Notes: generated by a model from the letters alone, not told the origin. Positions 18,420-26,606 are shown, numbered from the stretch's first letter. The stretch: 64,000 bases of DNA from Paenibacillus melissococcoides (GCA_944800085.1 CALYLO010000003.1:248001-312000); one strand, 5' to 3'. A program made the numbers and translations.

Positions 18420-18929
18420 ATGGACTATTTCTGGTTGAAGCAAGATGATCGTCATACGGACGTGCCGGTGGTGGAGCAGGTGCGAAGCAAAATCGATCGC
18501 AGAGACATCCGATGGCGGAGCGCGCATAAGATTCCGGACCCGATTGTATTCTACGTGACGGCAGGGCCGGAGAGCGAGTTCCTCGATGTGATGGAGCGGC
18601 AGCTTTATCTCGTGTCCGAGGAACTGATATATGAGCCGGAGGCGTGGTTTATATTTACGCCGCTGCTCGACCTGAAAGGGCAGCGGCAGAAACGCTATTT
18701 CCTTCCGATCTTTCCGGAGGACATGGTGCTCAGTCCGAGCAGCGAATGGTCTCCCGACAGGCGCTTCGTCAAAAAGCCGGTGTTAGCGGAAGAGAAGCTA
18801 AAGGGCAAAAAGATCGTCCGCGTCCAGGAGAGCGATTCGCCCCTTGTAGCGGTTCGTCTGGACGTGGCGGAGAGCATCTTGCGCCGGAATTTCACCGGAG
18901 TGCGGCTGGAGAAAGCGATTGTGGAATAA
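18420..18929 (+). CDS. Uncharacterised protein, possibly Imm11-like, of the toxin cassette
   Basis: The start is set at ATG 18420, four bases after the previous stop, with TAGGAAC close upstream; ATG 18402 would overlap the preceding gene. The 169-residue product begins MDYFWLKQDDRH and has YVTAGPESEFLDVMERQLYLVSEEL and a strand-rich C-terminal half (WFIFTPLLDLKG.. YFLPIFPEDMVL.. KKIVRVQES). The pattern (short N-terminal conserved segment, 'VS..l' helix, late VRL..AE.ILRR..TGV) recalls Imm11/DUF1629 immunity-type proteins, a resemblance I hold weakly. It lies between the spike and the PAAR-like gene. Confidence 0.65.
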   Translation: MDYFWLKQDDRHTDVPVVEQVRSKIDRRDIRWRSAHKIPDPIVFYVTAGPESEFLDVMERQLYLVSEELIYEPEAWFIFTPLLDLKGQRQKRYFLPIFPEDMVLSPSSEWSPDRRFVKKPVLAEEKLKGKKIVRVQESDSPLVAVRLDVAESILRRNFTGVRLEKAIVE

Positions 18930-19061
18930 GACGGGGCAGCGGATGGCCGAAAAACCGGGCACAAGACAGAAGCACGCAGAGGGTGGGAGATGAGTGCCTG
19001 TCCTGTTCCACCGGTATGCGAAATGATGCAAGCAGGGAGAAGCAATAGAGAGGGGGGATTC

Positions 19062-19490
19062 ATGTTGAATATGGAGATGACGACGCCGGAAGGGGCCGGG
19101 ACTCCGCCGAGGTATGTGGTCAGAGGGGCGCGCATGCAATGCGCCTGCGGCAGCAACCCGCGGCGGATCAATCTGCCCAGGAGCCATGGGTCGTTTGTAA
19201 ACGGCAAGCCGATGATGAATGAGACGGATTGCAAGCCGCATGAGAATATCCCGCATTTTGGAGCCTGTCAGGGAGAACGTAATCCGAGCGGTGAAACCGT
19301 GTATTTTATTGCGGAGAATGGAGAAACGATCGCGGGCAAGCCATGTATGCCTGAATTTTTGGAGACATGGGTCTACACGAAGGAGAATACGAAGGTGGAA
19401 GGTCAGCCGGCGCTGACGACCGATTCTTTGCTCGTGTGCAACTGGGGCGGCGTGATTTATTTCCTGACCGACGGGCAGCACGACGAGTAA
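19062..19490 (+). CDS. DUF4280 domain protein, PAAR-like spike tip
   Basis: This 142-residue protein starts at ATG 19062 behind AGAGGGGGGATTC. After a short leader, YVVRGARMQCACGSNPRRINLP starts the DUF4280 domain; Cys residues follow at MQCACG, NETDCKPHENI, FGACQGERNP, KPCMPEF and LLVCNWGG, the last being the diagnostic end (TDSLLVCNWGGVIYFLTDGQ). DUF4280 folds resemble PAAR tips: a Cys-rich cone that caps a VgrG-type spike and carries effectors. Here it is a stand-alone domain followed at once by toxin-coding sequence. Partner assignment to the VgrG-like protein is an inference from adjacency. Confidence 0.85.
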   Translation: MLNMEMTTPEGAGTPPRYVVRGARMQCACGSNPRRINLPRSHGSFVNGKPMMNETDCKPHENIPHFGACQGERNPSGETVYFIAENGETIAGKPCMPEFLETWVYTKENTKVEGQPALTTDSLLVCNWGGVIYFLTDGQHDE

Positions 19491-19508
19491 TCCAAGCGGA
19501 GGCTGACG

Positions 19509-20694
19509 ATGATGAAAGGATTCGATCACATCCGGATTCAATCGCCGTACCGGCTGCAACGAATCGAGGATGTACGGCTGGCATGTCAGCGACACTTCGG
19601 CTTATATGTGGGATGCGTTTCGAGATACGACGATAGGAGCCGTATCCGGCGCCATATTTGGTCCCTATAGCGGGATTTGGGCTTCCATGGGCGGCCGCAT
19701 GACGTTTCAAGGAATAGTCGGCACCGCCGAAAGCATCATGAGACAAGCGATGGACGGGAAAGAATTAAGCTGGAAAACGACGTTGTTGGATGCGGCGATA
19801 AGCTTTGGAACCGCAGGACTCCTTGATCCAAAGGTGCTCAAGACGGCAGGCGGACTGATCAAGACGCAAGTCGGCACTACGACCCGATGGATCTCGGACG
19901 GTGCAGGAGACATTTCCCGAAGATTCAGCAACTATATGGATGGCCTTAACGAGAACGGCAACACGTTAGCCCGCATCTATGTAGAACACGAACAAAAAGG
20001 GCTGGCCGGTATCGCAAAGGAGCTCGGGGAAGCGTTACAGAAAGATCTGATCCACCTTGGCAGCAATGCAAGAGAGCAACTGGAGAAGCTGAGAAATAGC
20101 TTGAGTCTTCCACCAAGTACCCAATTTGCGGGTATACCGCATGAGAACGCAGGCAATGGATTGAAGGAAAGCCTGGAAGGGTTGAAGAGTAAGCTTAATG
20201 TAATGAAGAGCAGTTCTGGTGGGAGTCATTTGCGGTCTGAGGGGGCGGGTAAACTACCAAATTGCATATACGATGAACATGGTAATCCCCTTCCTTATGG
20301 TTTTTCAAATGTGCAGCAATATAACGATTTTGTAAAATCTTTAAAAGAAGACCTCCCATAAGGAACGCAAATTCTATTCCAAGGAAGTTCAGTGACGGGA
20401 ATTAGTCATAAAAAAGGTTTACCATTTGACCAAGGTAGAAAAAGTGATTTCGATGTTGCATTAGTTAATGATGATTTATTTCTGGAGGCATTAGAGATTG
20501 GAAGAGGTGGTAGGTTTAAAATGAAAACTGACCCCAATAGAATTGGACCACTGGATGAGAAACAACTAGATAGACTCGGATTGTTGGAAATTATAGAAAA
20601 GAAATCAAAGGAAGCTGGTCTGCCTGTAAGTTTTATGCTTTATGAAAGCGTAGAACAAGCTCTTAAACGACCAAGTTTAATGGTGACACCATGA
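19509..20694 (+). pseudogene. Rearranged effector: VgrG-like N-terminal remnant, pretoxin region and nucleotidyltransferase-like toxin tip with in-frame stop
   Basis: An ATG pair at 19509/19512 begins FDHIRIQSPYRLQRIEDVRL, which parallels the N-terminus of the VgrG-like gene (SANVVVAPYQLERLLDLRL), then loses frame. From about 19567 another frame reads YGWHVSDTSAYMWDAFRD, a glycine-rich hydrophobic pretoxin (TIGAVSGAIFGPYSGIWASM) and a helical linker. At 20359-20361 a TAA interrupts SLKEDLP; the same frame continues at once with GTQILFQGSSVTG and GRKSDFDVALV. The GSS and DFD elements match a nucleotidyltransferase fold. The stop of the tip overlaps the next ATG (ATGA). As it stands the toxin tip cannot be made in one piece; it is a decayed effector or carries sequencing errors. 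Confidence 0.65.
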
Positions 20695-21101
20695 CAAATA
20701 GATATTTAAAGTTTGGTATAAGTATAGATGATATGGAACTTGTGAGTAGAGATTTGCAAAATCTTTTAAACATACGTTTTGAAGAGCATGAAAGTAGCTA
20801 CTGGGGGGAGTACTGTCTTGCTCAATTATCTGAAACGGAGAGTATCAGGCTTATTTATTACTATATTGACGATGATTGGCAAGAAGAGGAATTTAAAGAA
20901 TACCCATTATTACTTGAATTTAATCGGATAAATGAACCTGAACAGATATTGTTCTTTCTCTGTGACAACCTTTCGTATATTTTCCCTTTATACATGGATG
21001 AAATTGAAGCAAAGGTTTCATCGAAAAGATATACTTTTCAAAACGGTAAATTTAAATTAGAGTATGAGCATTTAACAAAGAAAAAAGATGAGCACTACTG
21101 A
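20691..21101 (+). CDS. Putative immunity protein for the adjacent toxin tip
   Basis: The 136-residue protein starts at ATG 20691 inside the last codons of the toxin tip (ATGA overlap). It is acidic and AT-rich in codon use, unlike the upstream cassette genes: MTNRYLKFGISIDDMELVSRD, LIYYYIDDDWQEEEFKEYPL, LFFLCDNLSYIFPLYMDEIEA. No signal peptide or membrane segment is seen. An acidic cytoplasmic protein made in step with a polymorphic toxin is the usual form of an immunity gene; the particular family was not recognised. A strong terminator follows at 21139. Confidence 0.65.
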   Translation: MTNRYLKFGISIDDMELVSRDLQNLLNIRFEEHESSYWGEYCLAQLSETESIRLIYYYIDDDWQEEEFKEYPLLLEFNRINEPEQILFFLCDNLSYIFPLYMDEIEAKVSSKRYTFQNGKFKLEYEHLTKKKDEHY

Positions 21102-21138
21102 ATTTTTATCGTTAAACAACACTGCTACATTATATTGG

Positions 21139-21184
21139 ACAGGTCGATTATGGTGAGTTACCACCATGATTGACCTGTTTTTTG
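21139..21184 (+). terminator. Strong rho-independent terminator closing the toxin island
   Basis: A 17-bp stem with two G-U pairs (21139-21155 with 21162-21178), six-base loop, then six T residues. It ends the toxin/immunity transcript. Confidence 0.92.
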
Positions 21185-21636
21185 TTGTGTTCGTTTTCTT
21201 GCGGATTCTCAAAAAATGAGTGCGTCTGGTATATAACCCACCCCGATAGTGGCTGTGCGAAGGTCAACTCCTCATTGTATTTTCATAACAAACTGGAAGG
21301 TAGCTCTATATTATCTTGTCAGGACTTAAACGAACATTGTTCGCAACGATCTGATGATTGTAACGATGTTTACAGTGTAAGTGTAAGTAACTAATTGGAT
21401 GAAGACCTATTTACATAAATTAGGTGAGGAAACGTCGCCTTCTTGTCTCTATAGCCGCTGTGAGGAAGCAAACAACGACAAAAGAAGGAGAAGCGTGCTA
21501 CAACCCCTTGTTGGCTCTCTGTCACCAATTGTTACAATAACGAAAGCTTGGCGTAAGGAAGAAGAATGGCTCAATCCCCCATTTCGGCTTACAGTAAAAG
21601 CAACAAAACGATTGCGAAGGAGCGTGCAAGTTACAC
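21185..21636. other. Intergenic region upstream of bceA; no gene recognised
   Basis: About 450 bp with no convincing coding frame. Composition shifts from AT-rich back to the genome norm, marking the right edge of the toxin island. No BceR-type inverted repeat and no two-component genes were seen in it. It holds a plausible promoter at 21511-21538. Confidence 0.5.
21511..21538 (+). promoter_or_regulatory. Candidate sigma-A promoter for bceAB
   Basis: TTGGCT (21511-21516), 16-base spacer, TACAAT (21533-21538), about 100 bp ahead of the bceA start. Confidence 0.45.
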
Positions 21637-22401
21637 ATGCTGGAAGTACGGAACGTATCCAAAGTATATGAAGGCAAGCAGTCCTATCAGGCGCTGACCA
21701 ATTTGAATCTGAAGGTGAACACGGGGGAATTCGTGGGCGTGATGGGACCGTCCGGCAGCGGCAAGACGACGCTGATGAATGTCGTCTCCACGATAGACAA
21801 GCCGACCTCCGGCGAAGTCTATGTCGGGAACGAGCAGATGAATAAGCTGAGCAAGCGGAAGCTGGCGCTGTTCCGCCGGCGGGAGCTCGGCTTCGTGTTC
21901 CAGGATTTCAACCTGCTGCAGACGCTGACGGTCAAGGAGAACATTATTTTCCCGCTCGCCCTGGACGGCATCGGCATCAAGGAGCAGGATGCGCGGGTGA
22001 ACGCGATTGCCGAGAAGCTGGGGATTACAAGCATCCTCAACAAGCGGACCTACGAGATCTCCGGCGGCCAATGCCAGCGCACGGCGATCGCGCGGGCGGT
22101 CATCCACCAGCCGAAGCTGATTCTGGCCGACGAGCCGACAGGGAACCTCGACTCCAAATCCGCCCAGGATGTGCTGCAGACGCTGGAAAGATTGAACAAG
22201 GAAGAGGGCGTGACAATGATGATGGTTACGCATGACGCGCAGGCGGCAAGCTACTGCGACCGGGTCATCTTCATCAAGGACGGCACGCTGTATCAGGAAC
22301 TGCACAAGACGGGAAGCCGCCAGATCTTTTTCCAGGGCATCATGGATATCTTGTCGTCAATAGGAGGCACGCGGGATGAATATTCGCCAGTTCGCGCTTA
22401 A
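21637..22401 (+). CDS. bceA: BceA-type ABC transporter ATP-binding protein
   Basis: The 254-residue ATPase belongs to the peptide-antibiotic resistance (MacB/BceA) group. It has Walker A GPSGSGKTTLMNVVSTID, the group's 'SG.V.V....' strand, Q-loop FVFQDFNLLQTLTVKENI, an ABC signature altered to SGGQCQR (Cys where Gln is usual), Walker B LILADEPTGNLDSKSA and switch His in MVTHDAQAASYCDRVIFIKDG. It works with the large permease BceB to free cell-wall precursors such as undecaprenyl-pyrophosphate from bacitracin-like peptides. ATG 21637 follows GAAGGAG at a rather long distance. It overlaps bceB by 26 bp. No sensor kinase/regulator pair adjoins. Confidence 0.9.
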   Translation: MLEVRNVSKVYEGKQSYQALTNLNLKVNTGEFVGVMGPSGSGKTTLMNVVSTIDKPTSGEVYVGNEQMNKLSKRKLALFRRRELGFVFQDFNLLQTLTVKENIIFPLALDGIGIKEQDARVNAIAEKLGITSILNKRTYEISGGQCQRTAIARAVIHQPKLILADEPTGNLDSKSAQDVLQTLERLNKEEGVTMMMVTHDAQAASYCDRVIFIKDGTLYQELHKTGSRQIFFQGIMDILSSIGGTRDEYSPVRA

Positions 22402-24262
22402 AAACGTATTTCGCAACAAACGGTTATATGCGGGCTATTTCTTCAGCTGCGCGTTCTCCGTCATGATCTTTTTCGTCTATTCGATGCTGGCGCTGCATCC
22501 GGCGCTCGACTTCAGCGGCAACGGCAGTTATGGCCGAGGCGCGCAAGCGGGCATGGATGTCGCTCAATATATCATCTATCTGTTTACGTTTTTCTTCATT
22601 TTATATTCGATGAGTTCGTTCCTGAAATCCCGCAAAAAAGAATTCGGCATCTGCATTATGCACGGCATGTCCGTTATGCAGCTGAGACGGCTCGTCTTTA
22701 CGGAGAATATTGTCATCGGCCTGGCCGCGACCCTATCCGGCATCGGAGCGGGCCTCGCCTTGTCGAAATGGCTGCTCTTGATGAGCTCCTCGGTTCTGAA
22801 TCTGGAGCAGCCGCTTCCGTTCTACTTCCCTGTGAAGGCGATCGCGCTGTCTGGCGGAGCGTTCGTGCTGCTGTTCCTGCTCATCTCGCTGTTCACCGCG
22901 ACGATTCTGCGCAGCAGCTCGCTTATCGACCTGCTGAAGGGAACGATGAAGCCGAAGCCGGAGCCGAAGGCTTCCCGCTGGCTTGCCTTCCTGGCGGTCT
23001 TCCTGCTGGCGTTAGGCTACGGCGTTGCCATGTGGGTCAAAGGAGCACTCGTCATTTTCGCGCTGCTGCCTGTCGCCACGGTCGTCAGTATCGGGACTTA
23101 CTTCCTGTTCACGCAGCTTAGCGTATACATTATTAACCGATTGAAGACCAAGAAATTGTACCGCCGCGGCACCAATCTGATTACCTTGTCGGATCTGGCT
23201 TACCGAATGAAGGACAATGCCCGCATGTTCTTCCTCGTCGCCATTATCTCGACGGTCGCGTTCACGGCGATCGGGACGCTCGTCGGATTGAAGGCGATAT
23301 TCACCAATATGGCGACATCCGGCGCTGCGGTCATGAGATACGAATCCCATATGGGCAACAAGCTGGAGGCGAAGCATGCCGAGCTGATCGAGCAGTCGTT
23401 GAACAAGGCGGGAATCAGCTATGAGGCCGTCGTCTTCCCGGTGAAGTTCGTCGAGGATATGAAAACGGAGAAGCTCTATCAGGTGATTAGCGTGTCTGAC
23501 TACAATCAGCTCACGAAGACAAATCTGGCCCTGCGCGATGAGGAAGCGCATCTGTTCTATCAGGTCAATCCGATGAACATCGAGCAGGAGAAAAGCGAGG
23601 AGACGTCGGTTGCTTTCGCTGCGGACAAGACGTTCGCGGTGACGGCCAATGAAGCGATGCCGGAAGCGATCACCCAGAATGTGGGCGGGCACAAAGTCAT
23701 CGTGTTGTCCGACGCAGCGTTCCAGAGCTTGCCTGCCTCCGAGAGAGACGACATGATCTATACGTATTTGATCGAGGACTGGAAGTCGACGCTCGCCGTG
23801 GCGAAGCAGCTGAACAAGCAATTGGGCGACCCGGACGGCAATTATTTATTCGGTTCCCGAGCGCTGATGCTGAACGATGTGAATCAGGGCTTCGGCCAGA
23901 TTTATTTGTCCGGACTGTTCATCGGCGCGGTATTTTTCGTCGCCGCCGGCAGCTTCCTGTACCTGCGCTTGTACTCCGATCTGGATCAGGATACGGTGCA
24001 GTACCGGGCCATCAGTAAGCTGGGGCTGACGGAAGGGGAACTGTCGAAGATTGTGTCCACCCAGATCGGGCTGTTATTCTTTGTTCCGATTGTCGTCGCT
24101 ATCGTACACGGCGCGGTCGCGCTGAACTCGCTGCAGAACACATTCAGCATGAGTCTGGTGAAGGAATCCGCGATTGTCCTTGGATCGTTCCTGGCGATTC
24201 AGGTTATCTATTTCATCTTTATCCGCGCGAATTACGTGCGCAAGCTCAAAAAAGTGATCTAA
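22376..24262 (+). CDS. bceB: BceB-type ABC transporter permease
   Basis: This 628-residue permease starts at ATG 22376 (ATAGGAGGCACGCGG upstream), inside the end of bceA. It has the BceB plan: N-terminal FALKNVFRNKRLYAGYFFSC, four membrane segments in the first 200 residues, two more near 215-260, then TM7 (ARMFFLVAIISTVAFTAIG), a large extracellular domain of about 200 residues (about 310-510), and three closing membrane helices. FtsX-like repeats flank both halves. The extracellular domain senses or engages the peptide antibiotic. In most bacilli BceB also signals to a BceS kinase; none is encoded here. A terminator follows. Confidence 0.92.
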   Translation: MNIRQFALKNVFRNKRLYAGYFFSCAFSVMIFFVYSMLALHPALDFSGNGSYGRGAQAGMDVAQYIIYLFTFFFILYSMSSFLKSRKKEFGICIMHGMSVMQLRRLVFTENIVIGLAATLSGIGAGLALSKWLLLMSSSVLNLEQPLPFYFPVKAIALSGGAFVLLFLLISLFTATILRSSSLIDLLKGTMKPKPEPKASRWLAFLAVFLLALGYGVAMWVKGALVIFALLPVATVVSIGTYFLFTQLSVYIINRLKTKKLYRRGTNLITLSDLAYRMKDNARMFFLVAIISTVAFTAIGTLVGLKAIFTNMATSGAAVMRYESHMGNKLEAKHAELIEQSLNKAGISYEAVVFPVKFVEDMKTEKLYQVISVSDYNQLTKTNLALRDEEAHLFYQVNPMNIEQEKSEETSVAFAADKTFAVTANEAMPEAITQNVGGHKVIVLSDAAFQSLPASERDDMIYTYLIEDWKSTLAVAKQLNKQLGDPDGNYLFGSRALMLNDVNQGFGQIYLSGLFIGAVFFVAAGSFLYLRLYSDLDQDTVQYRAISKLGLTEGELSKIVSTQIGLLFFVPIVVAIVHGAVALNSLQNTFSMSLVKESAIVLGSFLAIQVIYFIFIRANYVRKLKKVI

Positions 24263-24273
24263 TCCTATCCGCA

Positions 24274-24319
24274 AGGGGCTGTCTCCGAAGCATTTTTTAG
24301 CTATAGTGAGACAGTCCCT
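24274..24319 (+). terminator. Hairpin after bceB
   Basis: AGGGGCTGTCTC (24274-24285) pairs with GAGACAGTCCCT (24308-24319) with one G-U pair and a 22-base loop; a short pyrimidine run follows. Confidence 0.6.
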
Positions 24320-24358
24320 CTCATTCTCCAAGCTAGACTTGCCGGAAAACTGAAAAAA

Positions 24359-24533
24359 TGCAGTATTCCCTTACGGCGTTTTTTCCGTTACAGGAAATCC
24401 TGCACAACGGCATCAATTTTCTCCTTTACAATGGAGGTAAAGCAAAAATCGGCGAAAATAATGCGCTATTGCAGCAATTTAATAAAATATCGGATCAATT
24501 AGCGTAAATTACTGCATTCACGCAGGATTTTAT
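24359..24533. repeat. Dispersed CTGCA/TGCAG repeat region A
   Basis: Intergenic cluster of half-palindromes: TGCAG at 24359 and 24470, CTGCA at 24400 and 24512, each next to AAATC or ATTTT-type flanks; one complete unit is ACTGCATTCACGCAGGATTT (24511-24530). The two inner pairs are both about 42 bp apart. The same elements recur at 36011-36199. Confidence 0.6.
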
Positions 24534-24551
24534 TTCACTAGCTGTCGCAGC

Positions 24552-24664
24552 GCCTCGTTTCACTGCCTCGTTTCACTGCCTCGTTTCACTGCCTCGTTTC
24601 ACTGCCTCCTTTCAGTGCCTTGTTTCACTGCCTCCTTTCAGTGCCTTGTTTCACTGCCTTGTCC
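24552..24664. repeat. 13-bp tandem repeat array, eight copies and a partial
   Basis: Eight consecutive 13-bp units of the type GCCTCGTTTCACT, then a partial GCCTTGTCC. The first four are identical; the last four alternate GCCTCCTTTCAGT and GCCTTGTTTCACT, showing a 26-bp higher-order period. It lies in a pyrimidine-rich stretch between bceB and the phosphoesterase gene and encodes no obvious protein. Confidence 0.9.
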
Positions 24665-24881
24665 ATATACCGCCGCTTTTCCCGGCTTTATATTCTCTGT
24701 CGTCCGTCTTTCCCCCTCATCTTTTCGCACTGCCTATGGGGCAGCCTCCTTTTTGCTGCCAGACGGCAAACGGAGTTCCGAATTTTCTATGCGTTAGGCA
24801 GCAAAAATCCATATTCAACGGGACAAGAAAGGAGTAGACTGAAGCTGAACCAGCGTTGAACAAAAAGGAGCTGAGCGTCTG

Positions 24882-26117
24882 ATGGGAGCTGTTCAATCTA
24901 CCCCCCGTCTCGTCTTCCCGGTCATAAGCGATGTGCATATCGCGCCGACGGGCGACGAGTCTATCCATAAGTACGAGCAAGCGCTGCGGTACTTGAATGC
25001 GCGCGCGCCGCGGCAGGACGCCTTCGTCATCGTGGGCGACCTGACGAACAATGGCACCATTGAGGAATATGAGCGCCACATGGCTACGCTTCGCAAGCAT
25101 AAGCAGGACGGAGCGGAGCTGCTTATTGCGATCGGGAATCATGATTACTGGAACGATCTGCCGGCGAAGGATGCGCAAGCGCGCTTTCTGGACATGACGG
25201 GCATGAAGGCGATGTATTATCATCGCGTCATCCATGGCTATCATTTTATTGTGCTGGCGACAGAGGATAAGCCGGTCCACGGCTACTTCTCTCTGGAACA
25301 GATCGAATGGCTGAAGCGGCAGTTGGAGGAAGCGGCCGCCGATGCGCCGGAGCAGCCGATCTTCGTCTTCCTTCATCAGCATTTGAAGGATACGGTGTAC
25401 GGCAGCCAAGAATGGGGCATCCAGGAGAATATCGGCGAGCTGATGGCCGCCCTGGATCCATACCCGCAAGTAATAACGTTCTCCGGACATTCCCATTACC
25501 CGCTGAACGATCCGCGCAGCATTCATCAGAAGCGCTTCACGTCCGTAGGCACGGCTTCGCTTAGCTATATGGAAGTAGAGCGCGGAAAGCTTCAAGGCAA
25601 TTTGCCGCCGGGGCATGAGAAGTTCAGCCAAGGCTGTCTTGTTGAAGTGTGCGAGGACAAGGTTGCGATTACGCGGATCGACTTTGCGCATCAACGGGAG
25701 ATCGGGGACGCTTGGATGGTGCCGGTACCGGTAACTCCCGAGGCTTTCGTCTATACGGATGAGCGCGATCGGGAAGCACCCCGTTTCCCGGCGCATGCGG
25801 AAATTCACGTCAAAGAGGAGCTTGCGGCCTCGGATTCGATCGCGATCGTGTTCGACCAGGCGCAAGATAATGAACTGGTGCATTCCTACCGGATTACGCT
25901 GTCGGATGCGGAGACCGGAACAGAGCTGATGCAGTACTTCGCTTATTCCGAATTTTATCTTCACCCGATGCCGGAGAAGCTTGAACTGACATTGACGGAG
26001 CTGGAGCCGGATCGCGGCTATTGCATAGACGTTCACGCGATAGATGCCTTCGGCAATGTGAGTGAACAAGCGCTCCAGGCCTCTGGCCGAACTGCGTCGC
26101 TTTTTCCATTGGCCTGA
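24882..26117 (+). CDS. Metallophosphoesterase with C-terminal beta-domain
   Basis: 411 residues from ATG 24882, behind AAAAAGGAGC. The calcineurin-like core shows all metal-site motifs in order: SDVHI (residue about 16), GDLTNNG (about 46), GNHDYWND (about 85), a His in FLHQHLKD, and GHSHYPLND (about 200). The metal pair hydrolyses phosphate esters or cyclic nucleotides. The last 110 residues form a fibronectin-like tail (AEIHVKEEL..RGYCIDVHAIDAFGNVSEQA), as in DUF4073-type phosphoesterases. There is no signal peptide, so it is cytoplasmic unless exported unusually. It stands alone; substrate unknown. Confidence 0.88.
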   Translation: MGAVQSTPRLVFPVISDVHIAPTGDESIHKYEQALRYLNARAPRQDAFVIVGDLTNNGTIEEYERHMATLRKHKQDGAELLIAIGNHDYWNDLPAKDAQARFLDMTGMKAMYYHRVIHGYHFIVLATEDKPVHGYFSLEQIEWLKRQLEEAAADAPEQPIFVFLHQHLKDTVYGSQEWGIQENIGELMAALDPYPQVITFSGHSHYPLNDPRSIHQKRFTSVGTASLSYMEVERGKLQGNLPPGHEKFSQGCLVEVCEDKVAITRIDFAHQREIGDAWMVPVPVTPEAFVYTDERDREAPRFPAHAEIHVKEELAASDSIAIVFDQAQDNELVHSYRITLSDAETGTELMQYFAYSEFYLHPMPEKLELTLTELEPDRGYCIDVHAIDAFGNVSEQALQASGRTASLFPLA

Positions 26118-26154
26118 TGGATACCGGCGCTCGGAGTGAGTGCAGGTGTGAGCT

Positions 26155-26184
26155 TGAGCGGGTAAACGGCAGTTTGCCCGCTCA
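26155..26184 (+). terminator. Hairpin downstream of the phosphoesterase gene
   Basis: A 13-bp stem (26155-26167 with 26172-26184, one G-T pair) with a four-base loop; there is no T-run, so it may be a weak terminator or mRNA-end stabiliser. Confidence 0.45.
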
Positions 26185-26415
26185 TGTCACGCGCGGGACG
26201 ATACGGGCTTGGCGAGCGGAAGTACCCGGACAGACTTCTCTCTTCTTTCTTTTTTTCCTCTTCTTTTACCGCTATTCGACATTTTCCGCAATTAATCTGA
26301 CTAAAGTATTGATTACAAAGTCCTAAGCAAGACATATTGAAGTTCAAGGAAATATCTATTTATGATAAAGGGGGATTCCATACTCTATTTTTTACGAGAA
26401 TAATACGACACCTTT

Positions 26416-26447
26416 CCTTGATTGGCTTACGCCATTCAAGGTTTTTT
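26416..26447 (+). terminator. Orphan rho-independent terminator upstream of the lpl operon
   Basis: CCTTGATTGGC (26416-26426) pairs with GCCATTCAAGG (26431-26441, one mismatch), then six T. It is 300 bp past the preceding stop codon, with no gene between, so it may end a small RNA or a leader transcript of the lpl genes. Confidence 0.75.
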
Positions 26448-26553
26448 GTGGATTAGACGGTTTGGCGCTAAATGCGGTATAGGGCCGCTTTGAGGGAGTT
26501 TTCTCACAAGAACATCTTAAAGTATCAATAATCGTTGTTTTGTCATATATTCG

Positions 26554-26567
26554 TGAAAGCGTTTTCG
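26554..26567 (+). promoter_or_regulatory. cre-like catabolite control site upstream of lplB
   Basis: TGAAAGCGTTTTCG matches the catabolite-responsive element consensus TGWAARCGYTWNCW except at the last base. Placed 160 bp before lplB, it suggests CcpA control of this sugar importer. Confidence 0.6.
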
Positions 26568-26606
26568 AATGTAGAATGAAGGAAAACACAATTATGGAGG
26601 GAGAAC

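Noticed and set aside
21399..21671. 90-codon plus-strand frame before bceA
   Set aside because: It overlaps the bceA start in another frame, has no ribosome site and no protein-like features.
24552..24664. CRISPR array
   Set aside because: The units are direct 13-bp repeats without spacers.
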